Positions 9,601 to 16,580 of a stretch of DNA of 50,448 nt are shown here, piece after piece. The stretch is from Myxococcales bacterium. Its GTDB lineage: Bacteria; Myxococcota_A; Polyangia; Polyangiales; Polyangiaceae. Both the position numbers and the translations under genes were made by a program. How positions within the stretch are numbered: the first letter of the stretch is position 1; the number at the start of each line of letters is the position of its first letter. The notes under the pieces were generated by a model. That model was not told the origin of the DNA. It was given only the letters and a program-made list of their open reading frames with translations, and made no database searches. The DNA is taken from contig CANJCO010000036.1 of assembly GCA_947473045.1 (NCBI GenBank), positions 1 to 50,448 of the forward strand, in the 5' to 3' direction.

Positions 9601-11422
9601 TGACGCGGGTCATGCCCACGGTCTCGCCGTTGTCTTCGTGGATGAACGACAGCGCGACCCTGTGTTCGTGGCGCTCGGCCATCTGGTCGACGAGGTGCAC
9701 CAGCGTCTCATGCGCCGCGAGCGCCTTCTTCTCGCGCTTCATGCGCGCGTCCATTTCGGGAACGATCAGCTTCTCGACCGCCGGCATGTGAACGCCGTAA
9801 AACCAGTCGGCCCAATCGAGCTCATCCGGGGCCCAGCGCAGCTTGACCTTCCACGCGTCGTCGAGGCGGGCGTAGGCCGCGCGCGTGTTGGCACAGGAAA
9901 ACGGCCCGTGCGGCCACGTCGAAAACGGCGCGAAGAGGTGGAGCAGCTCGCCGATCTTCTTTTGGCCCGCCGAAAACCCTTCGAGCGCGCTCGCCGCGGG
10001 TCGCGCGATGCCGCCCACGGCCCCGGGGGCCGCCTTGAGCATCTTCGCGAGGGAGCGCGTGGCTTTCGCCATCGCGGGCGCGCCGATGCGGTCGATCGTC
10101 TCGATCGAAACGATCGAAGGCTCGATGTGCGCTTGCACGTAATTCAGCAGCGGATTGCCGCCGCGCTTCTGAAACGACTTGCGCTTGTAGAGCCCCATCA
10201 GCTCGCCGAGGCGATAGGTCGTACACGGGTTCAAATCGCTCGAACCCAGCTGATAGACAGGCTTTGCGTCTCCCTCGAGCAGCTCCGCGAGCGCGAGGAT
10301 CATGCCGACCGCGACCATGTCGGTGGGGATGAGGTCGAGCGTTGACTCGTTGCCCGGCAGCTGGGGGGCGCCTTTGAGCACCAGGTAGATGAAGGGCACC
10401 GTGGTGGAGATGCCTTCGTTCCAACCGCGATACGGATACGCGTCGGTCGTCTCACAACAGGCCGGGCGCGCGATGGTGAATTTCAGCCCGCTGCGCGCGA
10501 TGATCTGCTCGCCGATGCTCTTGGTGTAAGTGTACGTGTTGGGCCATCCCCAGTGCGTCGCGCGCTCTGAGCCCGCCTCGATGAGCTTGTCACTCACCCA
10601 GCGTCGTCGCACCTTCGCGAGCTCGTCATCGAGCGCCTTCCCCTCGGTCGGCTCGCCGCGAGACAGCAGGTTCTTGCGGGCTTTTTCGAGAAACTCGCTC
10701 TGACGAAAGGCATCGTCACAGCGGTGGCGCGCCTGCGCGATGAGATCGAGGCAGTCGGCGATTTCGCGCTCCGGAGACCACAGGTCGCGCCCGAGCTCTT
10801 CGCAGCGGGGGAATGGATACGTGAACGGATCGACCTCGAGGATCGGGCCTTTTCGCAGCCCCGCGACGTAGCACGTGCTCGTGTGAAACAGCGGCACGTC
10901 GCCGAGCGCGCGCGCAAGCGACACGAGATTTTGCGAGCCGAACGCGTTCGCGTCGAGCGCCTCGTCGAGGGGGGGATTGAAGTCGACGACGCCGGCGACG
11001 TTGACGAGCGCGTCGACCGTGCCTTTCAGTTGGTCGATCAACGCCCCGTCGACGCCGCAGTTCTCGCGACCGACGTCGCCGTTGATCGGCGTCACCTTCG
11101 TGCGCAAAAATGCGGCAAATGCGTCGCCGCCGCCGTGGCTCTCGCGCAGGGAGCGCAGCGCGTCGCTCGTCGCGATGTCGCTCCAGAAGCGCTCGTCGCT
11201 GGTCTTGCCCTTGCCGGCGCGCACCATCAAAAACACCTGCCCGATGTTCGGGAAGCGCTCGAGGAGCATCGCGAGAAACACCTTGCCCAGGAAGCCGGTG
11301 CCGCCGAGCAGCACGAGGCGCGTGCCGTCGAAGATGCGCTCCACATCGAGGCCCTCGCGCGGCGCGGGCGCGCTGGTGGGGCGGTTCACGAGGGCGGCAG
11401 GCGAGGGCGTGGCGGTCGACAT
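6671..11422 (-). CDS. ElbD-type multidomain lipid enzyme: fatty acyl reductase, acyl-CoA/ACP ligase, carrier protein, PlsC acyltransferase, SCP2
   Basis: Five domains can be read in 1583 residues. Residues about 30-545 are a fatty acyl-CoA reductase (GGTGFLG at 40-46, YTYTK at 297-301). Residues 565-1130 are an AMP-forming acyl ligase (YTSGTTGKPKG near 735-745, EGYGLTEAAP near 911-920). Residues 1145-1215 are an acyl carrier domain with phosphopantetheine Ser1179 (GFDSL). Residues 1240-1470 are a PlsC acyltransferase (NHTSHLD at 1286-1292, FPEGTR at 1361-1366). Residues 1478-1583 are an SCP2-like lipid-binding domain. The order matches the Myxococcus ElbD enzyme of ether-lipid synthesis as I recall it; the SCP2 tail may be extra. 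I chose the ATG at 11422 because AAAAGGG sits 7 nt upstream; the frame is open to 11554. Confidence 0.9.
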   Translation of the reverse strand: MSTATPSPAALVNRPTSAPAPREGLDVERIFDGTRLVLLGGTGFLGKVFLAMLLERFPNIGQVFLMVRAGKGKTSDERFWSDIATSDALRSLRESHGGGDAFAAFLRTKVTPINGDVGRENCGVDGALIDQLKGTVDALVNVAGVVDFNPPLDEALDANAFGSQNLVSLARALGDVPLFHTSTCYVAGLRKGPILEVDPFTYPFPRCEELGRDLWSPEREIADCLDLIAQARHRCDDAFRQSEFLEKARKNLLSRGEPTEGKALDDELAKVRRRWVSDKLIEAGSERATHWGWPNTYTYTKSIGEQIIARSGLKFTIARPACCETTDAYPYRGWNEGISTTVPFIYLVLKGAPQLPGNESTLDLIPTDMVAVGMILALAELLEGDAKPVYQLGSSDLNPCTTYRLGELMGLYKRKSFQKRGGNPLLNYVQAHIEPSIVSIETIDRIGAPAMAKATRSLAKMLKAAPGAVGGIARPAASALEGFSAGQKKIGELLHLFAPFSTWPHGPFSCANTRAAYARLDDAWKVKLRWAPDELDWADWFYGVHMPAVEKLIVPEMDARMKREKKALAAHETLVHLVDQMAERHEHRVALSFIHEDNGETVGMTRVTFADVRDRARAVAARLAEMGVKKGDRVAIAGKNHPDWPVAFFGVLRAGATAVPVDPEIEAGPFANVLAESGASIVIADAHVEAKSGAAIRAQYPRYTFVDLHAIAAAGEGLGAPDVEVFDDDIASLIYTSGTTGKPKGVRLTHKNFASLIAALAPIFPLGDRDRVLSVLPLHHTFEFTCGLLLPFSRGARVVYLGEINADRLNLGMELARPTAMVGVPALWQLIERRVRSKLEARGPVVAAAFDFATEANRKLAGALGVDAGKLLFAPVHDALGGSLRTIISGGAALPRETQEFFAGLGLQLTEGYGLTEAAPVLTVASPSARSKPGNVGKPVPGVQIKIDAPDDSGVGEVLAKGPNVMAGYTDDDATSAVMADGGWLRTGDLGKLDKSGRLSIVGRIKDVIVTSTGENVYPDDIERALGEIEGVSELAIVGVEAPRGGERVACLAVPAGTPSRDSLPPPSSLGDAVVDARAERNERAMAALRQAFARLPYHQQPSIVHLYDAPLPRTATRKVKRNEVTDTLRRLIAATTTTSEGDAAHASAVRTAIAAVSGRPALELTGAATLAGDLGFDSLMLTELLEALESKSRTIDPQQLQACRTVDDVEALFGAARGREAKSERRAAHIEGREAKNVVLPEPVQDAAKGVIGRLQDVFYGQVMKPRVSGRAFIPHNRPTIVIANHTSHLDMGFVRHALGDYGRDIVSLAAQDYFFDQGIKRAFFENFTNLRAIDRKGGVRQSLRQAGEVIGSGRTVLIFPEGTRTPTGELQDFKPLVGHLALTHGVDLLPIYLGGTYEAMPKGATVPLKREITARIGLPLAIDDLRRLTHGKTLADASREVSRLARLAIVSLKEGGLLDLRTVTDGERAAPKKEHPMVTLFQELEGKFKPGAVDRAVSFYFTLGSDELSKWTVKVSPTSCEIKLGKPEGGSADCVLKTSADLFTRIVRESYVPGVAEFLSGAVKSNDVSLLETFQKAFQLN

Positions 11423-11454
11423 GGCACGACCCTTTTGGCTGGGGCGCGGAGGCC

Positions 11455-11460
11455 TGTCAA
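11455..11460 (-). promoter_or_regulatory. Candidate -35 box for the lipid operon
   Basis: A perfect TTGACA on the minus strand, inside CATTGACAGGCC, lies 32 nt before the ATG at 11422. The same twelve-base context and nearly the same distance occur before the HAD gene at 16453. No good -10 hexamer follows, so this is a candidate only. Confidence 0.35.
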
Positions 11461-11510
11461 TGTAGAGCGATTTACGCGGCGGGCTCGCCGGGTGGGCGCC
11501 CCGGCTGCGG

Positions 11511-12407
11511 TCACTTGCAGTCGAACTTGGTCCCGTCGGCGGCGGCGAGCTCACAGCCCTTTTTGCAGGCTTTGTCGAGGGCGAACACGCCGGCCGTGCA
11601 GGTCAGTCGGCTCTTGAGGTCGCCGCTGCACGCGAGGCCGCCCTCTTTGAGGCAGGCGTCACCGAGCTCGGCGAGCGACTGGTCGCACCCGGCCTGGTAG
11701 TGGCTTCGGCCGTCGCGGCCGTAGCTGTTGACGTCGCACTTGAACTTGCCCTTGCAGGTGGGGCCGGGGACGAGCTTGCCGCCCTTACAGACGAGGATGA
11801 TGTCGCCCTTCGGATCGCAGGCCACGGCGAGCTCGGGGTCGTTCGCGTCGCAAGGCTCGCCCACCATGCCCACCGAGCGATCGCAGTTGGGGCTGGTCTT
11901 GATCGAAATGCACTGCTTGCGCCCGCGGCATGGATGAAACGGCACCATTTTCCCCGCGGTACACGCGAGCTCGGCGGTGCCGTCCTCGGTGCAGGCCGAC
12001 CCCTTGATGCAAACGTCGCCTTCTTTTGCGAACGGGTTTTCGCAGTGAGCTTCGCCGCGATCGTCGACGACGCAGCCTTCGCCCGCGCACCGCGTGACGA
12101 ACGCGAGCTTGCCGTTTTGACACAGCAGCTTGGCCTTGCCATCGACGCTGCACGCCCCTGTGTTCTCGGCGACGCACGGATCGCCCACGTCGGCGCGCGT
12201 GCTGTCGCAGGTCGTGGCGCCGTTCGCTTCTGCGCAGCCCGCGGGGCCCTTGCACGTCTCGAGCGTGTACACGCCGCCGGAGCAGGCGAGCCGCGACGTC
12301 GGGGTCTCACAGCCCTTCGCGTGGCCGGAGCAGGACGTGCCCGGCGTGGGCTTGCAGGCGGCGACGAGCAGAGCGGCAGCGGCGAACAGAGAGGCGAGGC
12401 GCTTCAT
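11511..12407 (-). CDS. Cysteine-rich repeat lipoprotein, 298 aa
   Basis: A lipoprotein signal ends in LLVAAC (Cys near residue 18). The mature part is built from about five tandem modules of 45-55 residues. Each follows roughly G-x-x-C, then an acidic or Gly-rich spacer with Cys, then L-x-C-x-x-G-K-L, then C-x4-6-C. Such Cys spacing suggests a chain of small disulfide-stabilised domains exposed in the periplasm or on the cell surface. I do not recognise a named family. The gene is co-directional with the lipid operon downstream but separated by 88 bases, and its neighbours give no clue to function. Confidence 0.82.
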   Translation of the reverse strand: MKRLASLFAAAALLVAACKPTPGTSCSGHAKGCETPTSRLACSGGVYTLETCKGPAGCAEANGATTCDSTRADVGDPCVAENTGACSVDGKAKLLCQNGKLAFVTRCAGEGCVVDDRGEAHCENPFAKEGDVCIKGSACTEDGTAELACTAGKMVPFHPCRGRKQCISIKTSPNCDRSVGMVGEPCDANDPELAVACDPKGDIILVCKGGKLVPGPTCKGKFKCDVNSYGRDGRSHYQAGCDQSLAELGDACLKEGGLACSGDLKSRLTCTAGVFALDKACKKGCELAAADGTKFDCK

Positions 12408-12452
12408 GCGCTCGCACGTTACAGCAACTGCGCGGCGTGTTTCAGCCGATTT

Positions 12453-12475
12453 CAGTCCTCCCGACCTCAGGACTG
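12453..12475 (-). terminator. Candidate terminator hairpin after the amidohydrolase gene
   Basis: CAGTCCT (12453-12459) pairs with AGGACTG (12469-12475) across a 9-base loop, 33 bases beyond the stop of the minus-strand gene ending at 12508. On the minus strand it is followed by AAATCGG, with no U-tract, so termination is plausible but not certain. Confidence 0.35.
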
Positions 12476-12507
12476 CGAAGCGCCCGGCGCGCCGAAAATG
12501 GCCGCGG

Positions 12508-14124
12508 TCAGTTGCACTTCACGAGCGGCGCGAGCGGCGCGAAGTTCCAGCCGTCGTTCGGGGTCTGCGTGTCGACGTCAGTCATCGCCTTGTCGAGCGC
12601 GCCCTTGATCGCGCTGTAAGTCTGGTCGAGCTTGTTGGTCTTGTCGGTGGTGGCGACGCAAAGAAATTTCTGCGACTGGCAGATGTCGAGCGTCTCGCAC
12701 CCCGGGGCCGCGGGCGCGATCGCCGCGAGCTCGAGGTCGCCGTAGAGCGCCACGCCGCCGATCATGACGAGGCGCACCTGCTTCGGCGTCGCGGCGACGA
12801 TCGCGTCGTAGGGCGCGCCGACGTTGCCGGTGAACACTGTGAGGTCGGCCATTGCGCCCTTTTCGATGGTGCCGATGACGCCGCCCAGCGCGAGCACCTT
12901 CGCGGCGTTCTTCGTGGCCATCGTCACGAGGTCCTGCGTCGTGAGGCGGTTGCCGAAATTCTTGTTGTCCCAGTCGTCGGCGAAGCGCAGCTCGTCGAGC
13001 AGGTTTTGGCTGCCGCCCATCGACCAGTCGGGCGCGATCGCGACGAGCACGCCGGCGTCGAGCGCAGCAGGCAGGTCGGCGGTCTTGCCATAGAGGGCGA
13101 CGTTCGACTTCGGCGACCACGTGAGCTTCATGCCGGCCGCGCCCATCTTCGCGAACTCCGCCGGCGTAAATGCGGCCCCGTGCGTGATGGTGGTCTGCGG
13201 CGCATACAGGCAGCCCGGCGGCGTCGAGCCTGAGCCGAGCGTGGTGAACTCTGCGAGCGCCTTCGCGTCGAGCCCCTCTCCGCAGTGCACGAGAAACGCG
13301 TCGGTGGTCTTGCTCGCGAAATTGGCGCACACGCCGGTGGCGTTCGACGGCGGGAAGATCGCGCTCGTCTGGACTTTGTCGCTCCCGAGTCCGTTTTGGG
13401 AGACGTCGACCGATCGCGCGAGCGAGCCGAAGCAGGCAGCGCTCGTGCCGGGGAGGCCGACGATGCTGGTAGTGCCCGCGATCAGGCCTTTTAGCTCGCC
13501 CCATTTGTCGAGCTCGCAGCGCAGGCTTCCTTGTGCGTTGCCGTAAGGCGTGTTCGCGCACCATGTCGGCTTGCCCTGCGAGTCGTTCGCGAGGCACTGC
13601 TTGACGTCGAGCATGGCCTGATAGCGTGCTTCATTCGGCCACTGGTCGTGGTCCTGATAGGGCATCAGCGGCAGCCAGTCGGAGTCGTCGAAGACGTCGA
13701 ACAATATGTGGTTGTGGGTGTCGATCAATCCGGGCGAAATCACCCCGCCCGTCTCGACGATCGTCGCGCCGCTCGCGCCAGGCTCGCCCGCGCAACCGGC
13801 GCCCGGGGCCACGCAGGTGATCTTGTCTTTCTCTACGAGCACCTGGCCGACAATGATCTGATCGGGGGTGACGATCGTCCCCGAAAGCAGGATGCGATCC
13901 TTCGCGCCGACGATCACGCTCGCGTCGCCCGCGGGCGCGTCGATCCCGCCATCGCTTCCGCCTCCGCCTCCGCCGTCGTCCGAGGCTTCGGGGGGAGCGA
14001 TACGGTCGGCGCGTACGCCGGCGTCAAAGGGCGTGGGGAGAATGAGATCGTCGCTCCCGCACCCCGCCCATACCAGCGCGAGTGCAGGAACCACCGCGAG
14101 CCCGGAGCCAAGCAAAAGTCGCAT
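12508..14124 (-). CDS. Amidohydrolase family lipoprotein, 538 aa
   Basis: The N-terminus is a lipoprotein signal (hydrophobic stretch then LVWAGC, Cys22). A long Asp/Gly/Ser-rich linker to about residue 65 follows, a pattern common in myxobacterial lipoproteins. The remainder is a metal-dependent amidohydrolase with the HxH motif DTHNH (H137, H139) after the small N-terminal beta-domain. Further candidate metal or catalytic residues sit in VHCGEG, TITHG and APDWSM. Relatives include imidazolonepropionase-like and chlorohydrolase-like hydrolases that cleave C-N bonds in rings or amides. The lipid anchor places it in the periplasm or at the cell surface, which suggests nutrient use or detoxification. 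The substrate is unknown. Confidence 0.87.
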   Translation of the reverse strand: MRLLLGSGLAVVPALALVWAGCGSDDLILPTPFDAGVRADRIAPPEASDDGGGGGGSDGGIDAPAGDASVIVGAKDRILLSGTIVTPDQIIVGQVLVEKDKITCVAPGAGCAGEPGASGATIVETGGVISPGLIDTHNHILFDVFDDSDWLPLMPYQDHDQWPNEARYQAMLDVKQCLANDSQGKPTWCANTPYGNAQGSLRCELDKWGELKGLIAGTTSIVGLPGTSAACFGSLARSVDVSQNGLGSDKVQTSAIFPPSNATGVCANFASKTTDAFLVHCGEGLDAKALAEFTTLGSGSTPPGCLYAPQTTITHGAAFTPAEFAKMGAAGMKLTWSPKSNVALYGKTADLPAALDAGVLVAIAPDWSMGGSQNLLDELRFADDWDNKNFGNRLTTQDLVTMATKNAAKVLALGGVIGTIEKGAMADLTVFTGNVGAPYDAIVAATPKQVRLVMIGGVALYGDLELAAIAPAAPGCETLDICQSQKFLCVATTDKTNKLDQTYSAIKGALDKAMTDVDTQTPNDGWNFAPLAPLVKCN

Positions 14125-14198
14125 CCGCGCAGTCTAGCGGAGATCGAGGCAAATCGCCCCGTGCGCGTGTCACTGGGCCAAAATGAAGCGAATCGCGA

Positions 14199-15779
14199 TC
14201 AGACTGTGACGTCGGCCATCATGATCGGCGAGAAGTGGAAGCACGTGATGTCAGGCGACGCGGGCGCGGTTTCGCGCGCCATGTCGAGCGCCTGCGTCAT
14301 GGTCTTGGCCGTCTCGTAGCCGAACAGCTTGGGCATGTACTCGTTGTCGGCGCCAACGACGATGACGCGCCCGAGCCACTGCCGGCCGGCTTCGCCCCAG
14401 TACCACATGAAGAAGGGGTGCGCCGGGTGGTAGGCGTGCCCGGTTCGGTACATCTGGATGTAAGCGGGGTTCGACGCGAACTTCGCCTCGAAGCGCTTGT
14501 GGAGCTCCATCGCGTCGCGGGTCTCGGGCAGCAGGTTGTGCACGAACTCGATGTAGGGGGCGTGGTGGTTCTTGTCGAACATGTCGGTCATGGGATGGGT
14601 GATGATCATGGTCCCACCCTTCTTCACGAGCGGCTGCCCACGGTAGCAGTTGAAAATGTAGCCCTGCGCCAGCACCTGCACGAGCAGGGGGTTCAGAAAC
14701 GAGTTCACGTTGTAGGGCGAAATGTAGGGAATGCCGGCGACCATGATGTCGCACTGACCCTTCACGGGAACGAGGTACTGCTCGTACGACTTCTTCAGCG
14801 TCTGCGCGTGCACGGCCTCGGTCTCGCCGGCGAAGACCCCCGTCACGCCATAGGGTGACGGAACGCGCGAAAATATGGCCTGCCGTGCGGCCTGCGGCGT
14901 GCGCGCCAGGGTCGCGGTCAGCGCCTTGAGCCCAAAGCGCTCGGTCGCCGTGAGGTCGTCTTCGTTCTTCGCGAGGAACTCGAGTGGACGATCGAACATG
15001 CGGTTGTTCACCGTGGTCTCGATCGTAAACACGTTGAGGTTCTTGTTGGTGATCTTGCCCATGCGCTCGACGCTGGAGTTCAGCTCGCTCGACTTTGGGT
15101 CCATATAGGAGTGGCAGTTGCGCATCACGCGGGGGTTGTGGTGCGCCTTGAGGCTGCGGTAGCCGCACAGCCCCACAGACACCGATTTGTGACCGCCATC
15201 CATGGGAACCAGGTTGAGGTTCACATAAATGAGCAGATCGCTCTCGACGGCCTTCTTGTTGAGCTCGACCTCTTCGCCCAGCTCGGTCGTGCCGACGTAC
15301 TTCATGCCGTCGGGGTCTTCGGCGTCGTGGTTGTAGAGGCGGTCGGGGTAGTAGGCGCCGTGAATGCGGTCGCCCACGATCCAGCGAATCTCGTCGCTCG
15401 TCATGCGGCGGTGCACGCTCGTAGCGATGATCATCGTTACGTCGTCGACGCCGTGGTCGGCGAGCTGCTGGAGCACGATGGTCAGCACGCGCTCGCGAAT
15501 GTCGGGTCGCTTCATCGGCGGCAGCGGCAGCGAGATGTCGTCAATGGCGATGACGACCTTCATGCCCGGACGCAGCTTGGCGTGCAGCGGATCGGAGTTG
15601 TGCGGGTGGTTGATCGCGTAACGGATCGCGGCGTCGACGTCTTTGAGCGCGGCCATCGGCGGGCGCGGGTAGATGACGCGCGTCCCCACCGGCAGATCGA
15701 CCTCCATGAGGCGATCGCCGTAGAACAAAGTGCGGGGTGCGCTCTTCTTGTCGAGCGTGACGACGAGGGGGTGAGTCAT
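14199..15779 (-). CDS. LarA-like (lactate racemase domain) protein, 526 aa
   Basis: The N-terminal half matches the LarA/DUF2088 nickel-pincer racemase fold. The clues are KVVIAIDDISLPLP near residues 74-87, ATSVHRRMTSDE with a conserved His, and MDGGHKSVSVGLCGY, which corresponds to the GG-K-S-x3-G segment of LarA. The C-terminal half is longer than in LarA (about 420 residues). It carries several His/Asn-rich stretches, so the family is a distant relative and racemase activity is not assured. No larB, larC or larE cofactor genes are seen nearby. The start at 15779 follows the HAD phosphatase stop by 8 bases, so the two form one operon. Confidence 0.8.
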   Translation of the reverse strand: MTHPLVVTLDKKSAPRTLFYGDRLMEVDLPVGTRVIYPRPPMAALKDVDAAIRYAINHPHNSDPLHAKLRPGMKVVIAIDDISLPLPPMKRPDIRERVLTIVLQQLADHGVDDVTMIIATSVHRRMTSDEIRWIVGDRIHGAYYPDRLYNHDAEDPDGMKYVGTTELGEEVELNKKAVESDLLIYVNLNLVPMDGGHKSVSVGLCGYRSLKAHHNPRVMRNCHSYMDPKSSELNSSVERMGKITNKNLNVFTIETTVNNRMFDRPLEFLAKNEDDLTATERFGLKALTATLARTPQAARQAIFSRVPSPYGVTGVFAGETEAVHAQTLKKSYEQYLVPVKGQCDIMVAGIPYISPYNVNSFLNPLLVQVLAQGYIFNCYRGQPLVKKGGTMIITHPMTDMFDKNHHAPYIEFVHNLLPETRDAMELHKRFEAKFASNPAYIQMYRTGHAYHPAHPFFMWYWGEAGRQWLGRVIVVGADNEYMPKLFGYETAKTMTQALDMARETAPASPDITCFHFSPIMMADVTV

Positions 15780-15787
15780 GTTGTTAC

Positions 15788-16453
15788 TCAGGTGCGTTCG
15801 AGCGTGAGGACGGGCCAGCCGTAGGCCTTTGCGAGCATCGCGAGGCGCGTGTCAGGGTTCACCGCCGCGGGGTGACCCACGACGCTGAGCATCGGCACGT
15901 CGGAGTAGCTGTCGGAGTAGGCGAAGCAGTCGTCGAGATCGTGGCCGCCGTCGCGCGCGTGCTGGCGAATGAGTCGAGCCTTCTCGGGCCCTGCGACGAC
16001 CGGTCGCAACAGGCGGCCGGTGGCGTAGCCGTCTTTGACCTCGAGGCGGTTGGCGATCACGCCCGTGGCTCCGAGGTAGGCGGCGAGGCGGTCCATCAGA
16101 AAATCGAGCGCGCCGCTCACGAGCACAACTTCCTGCCCCTCGTCGCGGCAGCGTCGCACCAGCGCGCGAGCATTCGGAAAAAGCGCGGGTTTGATGATCG
16201 TGTCGAAGCACTCGTCGGCGAGCAGGTGCAGGCGATCGTGCGAAGTGCCGGCGTAGGCCGAAAACAGCAGCTCGTTGAACGTGCGGCGGTCGCGCAGCTC
16301 GGCCAGCAGCAGCTGCGGCGATCGCACAGCCGTTTGCAGCAGCTTCGCAGCGCTCGCGAGCGGATTGTGCTGGTTGACCAAATAGAACAGCGTCGGATGC
16401 ACGAGGTTCGTGCGAACGAGCGTTCCGTCGACGTCGAAATAGCTGGCAGCCAC
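15788..16453 (-). CDS. HAD-IB family phosphatase, 221 aa
   Basis: Haloacid-dehalogenase signature motifs are in order. Motif I DVDGT has nucleophile D7 and general acid D9. Motif II is the Ser of VSGALDFL. A Lys in EKARLIRQ and motif IV acids in DSYSDVPML complete the set. The size and spacing match the phosphoserine-phosphatase-like HAD-IB group, which hydrolyses small phosphate esters in the cytoplasm. It is the first gene of an operon with the LarA-like protein. TTGACA lies 33 nt upstream of its ATG in the same sequence context as before the gene at 11422. The substrate cannot be assigned. Confidence 0.88.
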   Translation of the reverse strand: MAASYFDVDGTLVRTNLVHPTLFYLVNQHNPLASAAKLLQTAVRSPQLLLAELRDRRTFNELLFSAYAGTSHDRLHLLADECFDTIIKPALFPNARALVRRCRDEGQEVVLVSGALDFLMDRLAAYLGATGVIANRLEVKDGYATGRLLRPVVAGPEKARLIRQHARDGGHDLDDCFAYSDSYSDVPMLSVVGHPAAVNPDTRLAMLAKAYGWPVLTLERT

Positions 16454-16486
16454 GGCGGCCGAGGGTTTCGCCTACAAACCCCGGCC

Positions 16487-16492
16487 TGTCAA
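16487..16492 (-). promoter_or_regulatory. Candidate -35 box for the HAD/LarA-like operon
   Basis: A minus-strand TTGACA within CATTGACAGGCC, 33 nt before the ATG at 16453. The -10 region is weak. It is identical in context to the hexamer at 11455-11460. Confidence 0.35.
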
Positions 16493-16580
16493 TGCGTCGC
16501 TCCGTTCGCGGCTGCCGCGGGAGACCCTGCGCCTCGATGCGCTTCGCGCAGCGGCGATGGCGGCGGGGCCCGCTACGGCG

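Noticed and set aside
6992-10345. Long plus-strand frames opposite the lipid megaenzyme (481 and 517 residues)
   Set aside because: The minus strand holds an unbroken five-domain enzyme with intact catalytic motifs; these are reading-frame shadows.
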